From NCBI GenBank assembly GCA_001632425.1, contig KV425606.1, forward strand, positions 29,271 through 39,586: a DNA stretch of 10,316 nucleotides. Direction: 5' to 3'. Below, piece after piece: positions 1 through 6,797 of the stretch (its first letter is position 1; every line of letters begins with the position of its first letter). The notes under the pieces were generated by a model, which worked only from the letters and a program-made list of their open reading frames with translations, was not told the DNA's origin and did no database searches. The DNA is from Neolentinus lepideus HHB14362 ss-1. Lineage: Eukaryota > Basidiomycota > Agaricomycetes > Gloeophyllales > Gloeophyllaceae. A program made the position numbers and the translations under genes.

Positions 1-493
1 TCTCCTGTTACGTAAGCGGCACTTTTGTTACCGGCGCCCTGCGGGCAACAATGGCCTTGTTTTCGGAACAGTTTCGTCGCAGCGCCCTCGGTGTTCAATG
101 ACGTCCGGTGCGGTCACCCGACCCTCACGCCCGCCTCTGTCCACGTCCCCGAATGCTTTTGGCGCAGAGTCGCGTCAGAGGCATGGACCTTGCTTATGCT
201 CGCAGTGGACTGACTCTCCCCCACCACGCAGCCCCCGCCATAACGAACACCGTGACTATGCACGCCTCCGCACTCGAGTGGACGCACTCCCCGCTTACCA
301 CCGTCCCCTCCACTGTCCGCTCGACGGGCTGCCAGCGCCCTATTCCCCGTCCACACCGCCAGTCCCCAATACACTCGATCCTCGACAATCCGCCGCACGC
401 GCGAGAACAAGTCAACGCCTTCCCTACGCGTTGGCATGTCCATTCGACGGACGCACTTTGTACAGTCTTAACGTCGACACGCGCAGCGTACTG

Positions 494-1121
494 TCTCGCT
501 GACACGAACGGACTCAATCGTAATATCCCACCCGACACATCGCAGAACACGACGATGACGACCCGCCATCCGACACTCCCTCGACGCAACCACTGTAACA
601 CTCGCAAGGACAACGGTCGACATTGCAAAGTACGTAATTCGGCCGTCTGCACGACAACGCGTGTCTAAGCATTCAGTCTGAGTCGGGTGAATAAAGTTGC
701 ATTTATGCGTACAAGTTTCGGGCAGCAGGTAAGCGCTCACCCTCGAAACGACGCTGAAAACATTCTCGTATAGCATAAACACAATTGCATTATCAAAGTC
801 GTAACTAGTACTCGGCTACGACGTACGACTTGCCCCGACAATCCAGACCCCCTCTCCCGCCTCTACACTCGACGTCTCGCGTATCCCACCGCCGACGCTC
901 TCGACACACCGTACGTCGAACCTAGCAACCCGAAATACGCGAGACGACGATTTCGCGCCGCGATCTACAGTACGCGTACGGTACGTCGATGTAGTCAACC
1001 GTGCAACGCGCGCCGTTTCCCTCTCCTCGCACGACCCCACGACCGTTCAGCATCTACGCGCTGCCCTACCGACTTCGTCGACGTCCACGCACAACGCCCT
1101 ACCATTCTCGCTGACACGAAC
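494..1121 (+). repeat. 16-bp exact direct repeat in the CpG-rich block
   Basis: TCTCGCTGACACGAAC occurs at 494-509 and again at 1106-1121. Both copies are preceded at a short distance by CGTCGAC. The flanks have otherwise diverged, so this is probably the best-kept part of an older duplication. Confidence 0.6.
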
Positions 1122-1350
1122 ACCCGCGACGCCCGGCAGGAACGCTCAGAATGCGACGGTCTCGAGAGCTAACGCCGGCCACCCCACACGATATCCACGC
1201 CAACACCGCGGTCTCGCGTCAACGCTGCCCGGCGTGTGTGCACGAGTTCGACGGCACCCGTTCGCCACGATCTACGATTACCCCGACCAGCCCGCCAGCG
1301 TCTCCATCTACGCGTCCACGGGAACACTTGTTAGGACAGCGGTCGACATT
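597..1350 (+). repeat. Diverged 28-bp direct repeat (24/28 identical)
   Basis: Bases 597-624 and 1323-1350 align without gaps with four mismatches, ending in the shared CGGTCGACATT. The offset (726 bp) differs from that of the 16-bp repeat nearby (612 bp), so the two pairs are not simply one duplicated block with equal spacing. Confidence 0.5.
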
Positions 1351-1440
1351 ACGAGCCGCGGTCCGGCGGTCTCAACCGCAGTGGGGAGTCGACGCCGGCT
1401 TTCGTGTCCACTCCGTACTACTACGTATGTAGTCTCATGT

Positions 1441-2061
1441 ACGTAGTCTACAAATTCACTATTTTCGTGCCTGCTAGTTCGAGAGCGGGCGGGCGGGTAT
1501 ACGGAGCGCTTACCTCGCCTCATCGCAATCCACAGGGAGCGGGCTATCGTCGCCGCGACGTCCAGATGCCAGGTGAGTATTGCGACGTTGGGGAGCACGT
1601 AGACGGTGCATCGAGTAGCCTATGAAATGGGTGAGTATTCGAGATAAAATCGAGTCTAGCAAGTCTATTACCTCAACATTGCCACGAATTACAACTAAAC
1701 GCGAGGGGTTAGTCGCGTAAACGCGGTGCGTGCGGGGATGCTCACCAATCCGTAGTACACGTATGTCTTGCTCTTCGAGTTTTGAGCTAGATACTAACTT
1801 CTAAGTAATTGAAACTGTCTACGGCCTGCCGAGTTTGCACGGTCTGGCGTTGTATTCACGGCGCATTTCCGCGTTCGTTAGTGATGGTGTTACGATCCAC
1901 GTAGGCTTCGCGCTCCCTACCAGCCGCAAACATCAATGCTTTATTGACTTGGACCGAACACCTGAGGTAGGGCCGGAAAAAGAAATAGCGGGCTTACCGC
2001 AGAGGCAGCGGCGCACCGATGCTATTGCTTGTTACAGAGCGAGCTTTGTACGTACCACTCG
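1441..2061. other. No supported gene
   Basis: Open frames are short. The only signals I see are two plus-strand donor-like sites, GTGAGTATT at 1573 and 1631, 58 bp apart, and a few minus-strand donor-like sites (GGTAAGC near 1510 and 1995, GGTGAGC near 1740). None can be tied to an open exon. Confidence 0.5.
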
Positions 2062-2490
2062 CAATCGACCTGGCAACACGGTAAACGGTCAGGAAACCAC
2101 TTTTATAGCAGTGTAGAGTGATACGCGACTTACGGGATCACATCCCTGCTCAAATAATTAGGGTGTCACGATCTTGCGAAATTCGTAAATAGAATGTTTA
2201 CGGTCAGGTGCACGCTGCGAACGAGTAGTCGTTTATTCGCCTCGAGAGCGAAGGGTTCGCTACGCGTGTACCGGGTCAATCGACCTGGTGACACAGTAAC
2301 CGCGGCACAGAGGTATAATGCAGGACTTACCGTATCACGAATACACCACCACATCCTACTCAAATAATTGGGGTGTCACGATCTGGCAAAAGTCGGTCAA
2401 TATACTGTTCACGGTCAATTGCGCGCTGCTAACGATGCTCACCGAGTAGTCGTTGATTTGCCTGTAGGGCGAAGGCGTCGCTACATGCTC
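2062..2490 (-). repeat. Diverged tandem duplication, unit about 215 bp
   Basis: Copy A (about 2062-2272) and copy B (about 2277-2490) share anchors in the same order: CAATCGACCTGG at 2062 and 2277; CAAATAATT(A/G)GGGTGTCACGATCT (given 5'-3' on plus) at 2151 and 2361; CGAGTAGTCG at about 2222 and 2443. The offsets are 215, 210 and 221, so small indels have accumulated. On the minus strand each copy holds an intron-like segment: GTAAGT at 2133 to CCAG at 2070 (64 nt) in copy A, and GTAAGT at 2330 to CCAG at 2285 (46 nt) in copy B, both followed by GTCGATTG. The open frames in either copy are too short to call a protein. Confidence 0.7.
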
Positions 2491-2527
2491 TAAACTATGG
2501 ATCGGGAGAGATGTACGACGAACTTAC
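2462..2527 (-). other. Intron-like segment, 66 nt
   Basis: On the minus strand a GTAAGT donor begins at 2527 and a CCCTACAG acceptor ends at 2462. It lies directly downstream of the open exon-like piece 2528-2632. The length fits fungal introns. The branch site is not clear. Confidence 0.4.
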
Positions 2528-2632
2528 TCCAGGCCTGCAGCTTATACGAGCGGTGAGCAATCCTACAACTGCGTGAGTGAAGCGGCATACAAATGGAGTA
2601 ACTTGTACATTACCATGATAGTCTCGCTTGAC
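2528..2632 (-). CDS. Exon-like open piece of an unknown minus-strand gene
   Basis: This 105-nt piece lies between an acceptor (TTGAACAG ending at 2633) and a donor (GTAAGT starting at 2527). Read from its first base it gives 35 codons with no stop, beginning VKRDYHGNVQVTPFVC and ending ISCRPG, a protein-like mixture of hydrophobic and charged residues. The upstream exon-like piece (2699-2751) would bring a TGA exactly at its end in the phase needed here, so either the exon set is wrong, the gene is decayed, or the transcript is non-coding. I do not recognise the peptide. Confidence 0.25.
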
Positions 2633-2698
2633 CTGTTCAATTAAGATGCAGTCAATCAGTACTCTGTCAGCAGCTAGGAGAAACTAACAACAACTTAC
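2633..2698 (-). other. Intron-like segment, 66 nt
   Basis: On the minus strand GTAAGT begins at 2698, a GATTGACTG branch-like site lies near the 3' end, and the acceptor GAACAG ends at 2633. All three signals have fungal spacing. It has the same length as the next intron-like segment downstream. Confidence 0.45.
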
Positions 2699-2751
2699 TC
2701 AAGCACGACATTGAGTCAATAAGATAGGAGAGGAGAGGATGCGAATGCTAG

Positions 2752-2842
2752 CTAAGGGAGGAAAAGATGATTAGACAAGGAGGGAAGGAAGGTTAGGCAG
2801 TGGGGAATGGAGGGACAGGACACCCCCCACCCCTCTTTATAC
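2752..2842 (-). other. Pyrimidine-rich 3' splice-site region (possible 91-nt intron)
   Basis: The minus strand here is a long pyrimidine tract with branch-like GCCTAACC and GTCTAATC followed by CCTCCCTTAG ending at 2752, a strong fungal-type acceptor. The donor is uncertain: GTATAA at 2842 gives 91 nt. Spliced that way, the upstream frame meets TAG at the first codon after the junction, ending the product ...LALKRGG. On the plus strand the tract appears as a GGAGG-rich purine run, which might otherwise be taken for simple repeat. Confidence 0.4.
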
Positions 2843-3285
2843 CCTCCGCGCTTGAGGGCAAGCCTTTCCTCCGCCCAATCTTCCGCGGTAAAAACGTCCG
2901 CTTTCTGAAACGCACTAGCCAGGAAGACCCTGTCGTAATCGGGGTGAGAATCCCGCCGCCACACAGGGACGGCCGGGAACTTGGAGTTGCGAGCGCGGTT
3001 TGGTGATTGAATGACGGCGAATATCCGTCCGATTTGTGCGGGACGGTCTAGATGGAATGCGAGTGAATAGCGAAACCGTACAACGTTCGATGGCTCACCG
3101 CTTTGCATGACAATGTCGAAGCACATGTTGATACCGTGCCCGTGCACGTACCCTGTAAGCAAACCTTTCAGCCTTCGATTGCCCCCCAGCAACATGGCAC
3201 AACGACCCACCAAGGGAGCCGCTGACTTGGAAATCACCCCGTCCTCTGAGTATTGAGAGATCGAGCCAAGAACTGACCTGTCGTC
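2752..3285 (-). CDS. Unrecognised protein-like open frame, probably one exon of a gene or pseudogene
   Basis: The frame is open from just below a stop at 3286-3288 to TAG at 2752-2754, about 177 codons, in DNA of ordinary composition where chance frames are much shorter. The middle reads like a folded protein: GYVHGHGINMCFDIVMQSG, then VRFRYSLAFHLDRPAQIGR, IFAVIQSP, FPAVPVWRRDSHPDYDRVFL and FTAEDWAEERLALKRGG. After that it runs into the pyrimidine-rich intron-like segment, so the last 30 residues are probably not translated. There is no convincing ATG at the left limit; acceptor-like sites (AATACTCAG near 3246, GCTTACAG near 3150) suggest it is an internal exon. I see no signal peptide, membrane segment or catalytic motif. 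The alternating beta-like hydrophobic pattern hints at a compact domain, possibly an accessory domain of a fungal multi-copy gene, but this is a guess. Confidence 0.35.
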   Translation of the reverse strand, partial: DDRSVLGSISQYSEDGVISKSAAPLVGRCAMLLGGNRRLKGLLTGYVHGHGINMCFDIVMQSGEPSNVVRFRYSLAFHLDRPAQIGRIFAVIQSPNRARNSKFPAVPVWRRDSHPDYDRVFLASAFQKADVFTAEDWAEERLALKRGGYKEGWGVSCPSIPHCLTFLPSLSNHLFLP

Positions 3286-3484
3286 CTAGCACAAATTACG
3301 TGCTAGAACGAAGGACAGCCTCAGTCACGTAAATGCACTGTTCCTCCGAACATTTGGGTTCGTATCTGTCCGAGAATCACACCATCAAATTGAAACAGAC
3401 TGGAATCATCGCAACTCGCTCGTTGTAGTCAGAGTTCACCGCTCAACGTACAATCTCCCGTCGAAAAATATTGCATTAGACATC
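3286..3484. other. No supported gene; small hairpin
   Basis: The only structure I see is CTAGCAC (3286-3292) and GTGCTAG (3300-3306), a 7-bp stem with a 7-base loop. On the minus strand there is a short open stretch (about 3330-3430) that could be an upstream exon of the 2752-3285 frame, but splice phases do not join cleanly. Confidence 0.4.
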
Positions 3485-3964
3485 TCAGACCCAGAACCTC
3501 ACAGCGCAGCACCACGCTGCTGCTCTGAGGGGTCCTGAATCTGAGAGGCAATGATCTACTAGGCGGAGAAGACTAATGTCAGCGGGATTGAATCTTCCAT
3601 GCCCGAAACTCACCGCCAACGAAGCACGCGCGCAGTCAGCCTGCCAACGACAGCCTAGACTCTTCAGGGCTGACACATGAATTTCGGTCCGCGACGCACA
3701 ATTGATTGTGCAGTGTAAGCACCAGGAGTAAAACTGTTCGGAAACTTCGAATAATCTGTAGCGACGGCCGGTAGGTTCATTCCTGAATGACAGCGTATTT
3801 CCGTGAGACATCATTCCTGAACAATTTTGATTCGCAATTGGCAGCGAATGAGACCCTTGGAAACAGTCAACGCGAGATGAACGGACTGCGTACGTACCAA
3901 CATACTTTGGCCTGTACCTGGATCCACCTGCGACGCAGGTCCACAACCTGATGGCTTCGCGCAC
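3485..3964 (-). CDS. Unrecognised Cys-rich open frame with an internal intron signal
   Basis: About 160 codons are open on the minus strand, starting with GTG, so the left limit is not a real start. An acceptor-like CCATCAG lies near the beginning, just inside the frame. The middle includes RLFEVSEQFYSWCLHCTINC and SALKSLGCRWQADCARASLA, with several cysteines. Immediately after this, at 3613, GTGAGT begins a 55-nt segment with CGCTGAC and CCGCCTAG (ending at 3559), so the frame beyond is probably intron that happens to be open, and the next exon begins with TAG in one phase. The upstream exon candidate (about 4000-4060, ending at a GTAAGC donor near 3996) is open in all three frames, so the phase cannot be fixed. 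I do not recognise a family. Confidence 0.25.
   Translation of the reverse strand: MREAIRLWTCVAGGSRYRPKYVGTYAVRSSRVDCFQGSHSLPIANQNCSGMMSHGNTLSFRNEPTGRRYRLFEVSEQFYSWCLHCTINCASRTEIHVSALKSLGCRWQADCARASLAVSFGHGRFNPADISLLRLVDHCLSDSGPLRAAAWCCAVRFWV
3559..3613 (-). other. Intron-like segment, 55 nt
   Basis: The minus strand shows GTGAGT at 3613, CGCTGAC branch consensus about 20 nt before the end, and CCGCCTAG ending at 3559. Spacing and motifs match a typical basidiomycete intron. It is the best single splice signal in the minus-strand part of the window. Confidence 0.5.
3696..3711. repeat. Short palindrome, 7-bp arms
   Basis: GCACAAT, two bases, ATTGTGC. It lies inside the minus-strand open frame 3485-3964 and may be chance. 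Confidence 0.4.
3778..3821. repeat. Palindrome with a direct repeat of TCATTCCTGAA
   Basis: TCATTCCTGAA occurs at 3778-3788 and 3811-3821. The first copy extends into a palindrome, TCATTC CT GAATGA (3778-3791). Confidence 0.45.
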
Positions 3965-4184
3965 GGCATGGCGCTATTTCCGCATCACCGCTTACCAGAC
4001 TCCCAGTCTTCCTGCGTGACAACTGGTCTCGCCAGTCCAAACCTAGCTTGGCGTCGCGGACCTGGCTGGACACAACCGCGCAGCGTAGCGATACAGTAGT
4101 GACGATTAGATTTTGGACGATCCGAATGCTAAAGTATGATGTCAGTGTGTTGTCCGAGTGCGTGAATCCGAGCTCGGTGAGCGG
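3965..4184. other. No supported gene
   Basis: A minus-strand donor-like GGTAAGC lies near 3990, with an open stretch upstream of it to about 4070 (RDAKLGLDWRDQLSRRK in one frame). Because all three frames are open over this short distance it does not support a product by itself. Confidence 0.35.
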
Positions 4185-4258
4185 CTAGTGCCTGCACACA
4201 CTAGGGCTTCAAACTGAACTACAGCCATAACTGCTGCATCTTTCGACGCAGTTTGAAG
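4185..4258. repeat. Two adjacent inverted repeats
   Basis: CTAGTG (4185-4190) pairs with CACTAG (4199-4204). Overlapping its end, CTTCAAACTG (4207-4216) pairs perfectly over 10 bp with CAGTTTGAAG (4249-4258), leaving a 32-base loop. Confidence 0.6.
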
Positions 4259-4699
4259 TTCAAAAGTCGTGTTAACACACAACGTATACATTGTAAACAG
4301 TAGAATAGGCGAATATATACGAAAAGCGCTCTGAAATCATCGTTCAAGTGCTTACCGTACAACAGTCCGTTCTTTTATATTATGCGACTGCATGCTGCCC
4401 ATGCATTCGTCCGGCGTTACTCGCAAGCCCGGTACTGACAATATTCCTTAATTGTTCATGGCCGGCTCTTGTCCTTCGGATGCTAAGACCAGTACCACAT
4501 GAATCTGGGAGCAGGCAGGAGGATGTCGAGTCAAATTGTTTGAAACCGAGTAGGAATGAGGTAGACAGAGTTCCGAGGCAACATTTCAAACTTGCATATT
4601 CCGGAAACAACTAGCATATCGAGATGAATACCAAGGAATAATGGCGAGATGTCAGTCGGGAGCCTTTCCACGTGCTCAGTAGTGCTTGGACCGCAACTC
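4259..4699. other. No supported gene
   Basis: Open frames are 60-90 codons on both strands and overlap each other. A minus-strand donor-like GGTAAGC (near 4350) has a short open exon-like stretch before it (about 4356-4450). Nothing else is supported. Confidence 0.4.
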
Positions 4700-4741
4700 G
4701 AGACGGCTGTTCGTTCTGAGATCAGATTGATCAGCCGTCTC
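4700..4741. repeat. Inverted repeat, 10-bp perfect arms
   Basis: GAGACGGCTG (4700-4709) and CAGCCGTCTC (4732-4741) are exact reverse complements around a 22-base loop. Confidence 0.65.
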
Positions 4742-5006
4742 AAGGTAATAAGTAGCTAAATTTGAGTGTTGCGTGAGACTGAAGCCGCGGAGTGGTGAAC
4801 ATGCTGAGCACTGAGGGCCAGGATGTGGAGGAAAGCAAGACGCGAGTTGCAGATCAGTTGCGTCGAAGCTTGCACTCAATGTTTGCTGCCAATTCTGGCC
4901 GGGACAATCGTGCCGGCATGTCCGACTGTCGTTTCTCGATCGATCTGCTCATGTTTCGACGACTTTCTTGCAAACGCTCTCTCGATATGTTCGTACAGTC
5001 ACCGCC
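4742..5006. other. No supported gene
   Basis: Three overlapping open frames of 60-80 codons on both strands show no recognisable domain and no clear splice sites, so I treat the stretch as non-coding. Confidence 0.4.
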
Positions 5007-5064
5007 AATGTTGACACTTTCACGGGATAGTCTATTATGACTATCCCTCAAAAGCCTCAACATT
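5007..5064. repeat. Nested imperfect palindrome of 58 bp
   Basis: The inner arms GGGATAGTC (5024-5032) and GACTATCCC (5039-5047) are perfect over 9 bp with a TATTAT loop. The outer arms AATGTTGA (5007-5014) and TCAACATT (5057-5064) are perfect over 8 bp. The bases between pair partly. Weak further pairing (GTACAG at 4993-4998 with CTGTAC at 5067-5072) suggests a longer, decayed inverted repeat. Confidence 0.7.
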
Positions 5065-5084
5065 AGCTGTACTGCTAGCCATTG

Positions 5085-5130
5085 TCGCGATTTCAGTGCA
5101 CCACGTGCATTGAATGCACTGAAATCGCGA
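5085..5130. repeat. Perfect 16-bp inverted repeat (hairpin)
   Basis: TCGCGATTTCAGTGCA (5085-5100) and TGCACTGAAATCGCGA (5115-5130) are exact reverse complements around a 14-base loop. Inside, GTGCAT TGA ATGCAC (5105-5119) forms a competing short hairpin that uses part of the right arm. Chance occurrence of a perfect 16-bp pair at this distance in 10 kb is very unlikely. There is no T-run after it and it does not follow a gene, so it is not a bacterial-type terminator. Confidence 0.85.
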
Positions 5131-5209
5131 TCTTTCGAGTAATCAGTAAAGCGAATGACTACTTACTTCATCGGCTCCATGCTGTATCCTGTGAATTGTA
5201 AGTCTGATC

Positions 5210-5230
5210 CTGATAAATTACATTTATCAG
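5210..5230. repeat. Hairpin, 8-bp perfect arms
   Basis: CTGATAAA (5210-5217), loop TTACA, TTTATCAG (5223-5230). Confidence 0.55.
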
Positions 5231-5270
5231 TCTGCTCACCCACATGAGTTTAAGCTCAGAATATCAGTTC

Positions 5271-5350
5271 AAAGTGAAAATAAAGGCAACTGAGGCCTGG
5301 TATGGAGTATGGCCCTACTTACCAAGCATGTAGTAGATAATTTTCACTTT
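5271..5350. repeat. Inverted repeat, 11-bp perfect arms
   Basis: AAAGTGAAAAT (5271-5281) and ATTTTCACTTT (5340-5350) are exact reverse complements enclosing 58 bases. The 80-bp span lies in the CpG desert and contains a minus-strand donor-like GGTAAGT near 5320. It has the size of a very small foldback element, but I see no target-site duplication. Confidence 0.6.
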
Positions 5351-5652
5351 TCTTTACATTTCCAATAGATTCTGGTTACAACATAAGTTGAGGCAAGCAG
5401 AGAATTCACTCAAATAACAGTCAGATCATCCAAAGTAGTGTTGAGGTGCCGGAAATGTAGCTTAGACATCACTCAGCTCAAAAAAGCATCTTAGACTTAG
5501 TTCAACTTAGTCAGTAGTCTCACAGCCTGTCCCATAGTCCTCCATGGACCTCACCATAATCCAGGAGACTGGGGACATGTCTGGTTTCAGTTGGACAGCC
5601 CAGACTGATCCCTGAGTCCAGATCTGAGATGAGGGTGGCCCTGACAAAATAC

Positions 5653-5690
5653 TTGGCTCTCTGGCTTGGAGCCAAGGGTTCCAGAGCCAA
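5653..5690. repeat. Nested hairpin with TTGGCTC/GAGCCAA arms
   Basis: TTGGCTCTCTGG (5653-5664) pairs with CCAGAGCCAA (5681-5690) with a 2-base bulge. TTGGCTC can instead pair with GAGCCAA at 5669-5675. Three related copies of the same arm sequence therefore lie within 38 bases. Confidence 0.55.
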
Positions 5691-5879
5691 GAGATGGATT
5701 ATACACACCTCTCAACCTTCACTCAATAATTAGCTTTACAGCCAGTACCTAGATTAATGGGAGCAATTATGATCAGTGGAGCACACTGGCCTAAAGCCAT
5801 AAATCTTGAGCATAAACTGTATTCAGGTGCTCACCTCCAAATAAGGAAATACCATAATGCGGCAGGGAAGTCCAATAAA

Positions 5880-5930
5880 TGGCATCAATGCCGGTCAGCT
5901 GTCAAGCCAACACTAGCAGCATTGATGCCA
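5880..5930. repeat. Inverted repeat, 12-bp perfect arms
   Basis: TGGCATCAATGC (5880-5891) and GCATTGATGCCA (5919-5930) are exact reverse complements around a 27-base loop. The element sits at the right edge of the CpG desert. Confidence 0.7.
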
Positions 5931-6313
5931 CTTGCGCAGTTTGGAAGGGTCCGCCTACCCTGGGACCCAATCTTGGTAGCCCGACAGCTTCCAGGATTTG
6001 GTCCCGAGTGAGCGGGCTCTTCCGAAATGCAGGGACACTGTGAATATATAAGCTCACCTGTGAGTGGAGACATTCCCCTACCCGTCTTTATGCCAGTATA
6101 AACCTATGCTGGTTTGACTCACCGTCAACTCCTTGCACCGTCCTCCCTGCTATCTCTCTCATTTTTGCTGCGGGTCTGAGCTCTGATCAGGCATGACCAG
6201 TGTCCGAGTCAAGCAAGATGTAACCAGGCACAAATCTGTTCGCACCGGCACAGCAAGGCACTTGTTATCTCATTCTGTAGCTTAAATGCATGCTTACCAT
6301 TTTGCTTTAACAG
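5931..6313. other. No supported gene
   Basis: Overlapping GGGACC/GGTCCC-type inverted repeats occur near 5947-6010, and a wobble-paired hairpin CCAGTATA AACC TATGCTGG lies at 6093-6112. Minus-strand donor-like sites occur near 6053, 6117 and 6292. A plus-strand acceptor TTTGCTTTAACAG ends at 6313. Confidence 0.45.
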
Positions 6314-6624
6314 TGTTATCGCAACTGAGGACGCAACCGCACAAGAGGAGCACAAAGATCAAGGCAGGATATTGCGAGATCAAGAGGTGGGGGTGGCTGT
6401 GGGCTGCACATGGCTGATCGGTCTGGTGCGTTTCGAAGTCTCCAGATCGACGCGTCTTGTCGCTGACCTTGACTTGGCTCCAGATGCCTGCCTCGTACCT
6501 GGAATGCTAACTCCCGCCACCCAGCTAGTCCCAATCCATCCAAATTGCAGCAAGACTATGTCGCCCTGTCAACTTCATTCTTCAATGCTCGACGTATTAT
6601 TGTTGCAGAGGACTAATGCACTAG

Positions 6625-6681
6625 GTATGCATATGTATTGAAATGAGTGCTTGGTAACATCAACTAACATTTTGAATACAG
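6625..6681 (+). other. Intron-like segment, 57 nt
   Basis: AG/GTATGC donor, CAACTAACA branch site, TTGAATACAG acceptor. Branch and acceptor match the fungal consensus closely; the donor is less typical. The exon after it is open in only one frame. Confidence 0.5.
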
Positions 6682-6741
6682 GTATCTTGAAATCAACCAA
6701 AAAGTGACACGGACGTGTTCGCAATTGAGTGATGCGTCCCC

Positions 6742-6797
6742 GTACGTATCATTTCTAATCTGAGTCAACATTAAGCGCATTTGACACTTAAATACAG
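6742..6797 (+). other. Intron-like segment, 56 nt
   Basis: GTACGT donor and a TTAAATACAG acceptor, with CTAATCTGAG and TTGACACTT as branch candidates. The acceptor resembles that of the preceding intron (TTGAATACAG). Flanking exons join in phase (P codon split CC/A), which supports this intron. Confidence 0.5.

Larger units (their letters stand above)
1..1440. other. CpG-rich, C-biased block without a convincing gene
   Basis: The plus strand has far more C than G and is very dense in CpG: the 180 bases 841-1020 hold 31 CpG dinucleotides by direct count. Several frames on both strands stay open together between about 100 and 670 (the longest runs 108-668 on plus and begins with GTG rather than ATG). 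Simultaneous openness in sense and antisense frames is what a stop-poor composition gives, so I do not call these genes. The translations are rich in H, P, R and T and show no domain I recognise. Short diverged repeats occur inside the block (listed separately). It could be a decayed repeat or a CpG-rich intergenic island. Confidence 0.6.
5174..5859. other. CpG desert
   Basis: In 686 bases there is a single CpG (5450-5451), while the flanks have normal or high CpG. TG and CA dinucleotides are common (tctggtttcagttgg-like text). No gene is supported: open frames here are around 60-80 codons in several frames. The pattern fits long exposure to CpG methylation and deamination, as known for methylated repeats in some fungi. 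That mechanism is inference. Confidence 0.7.

Noticed and set aside
108..668. 186-codon plus-strand open frame
   Set aside because: It begins with GTG, overlaps open frames on both strands, and its length is explained by a stop-poor, C-rich composition. No domain is visible.
1460..1500. TAGTTCGAGAGCGGG as part of a tRNA T-loop
   Set aside because: No matching acceptor stem, D-arm or anticodon arm could be placed around it.
2727..2820. GGAGG-rich purine run as a simple repeat or a set of Shine-Dalgarno sites
   Set aside because: On the minus strand it reads as a pyrimidine tract with branch-like sites and a CCCTTAG acceptor, which explains it better. Bacterial signals do not fit the window.
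4792..5063. Overlapping 60-80-codon open frames on both strands
   Set aside because: They overlap the nested palindrome, have no domain or splice support, and are no longer than chance frames.
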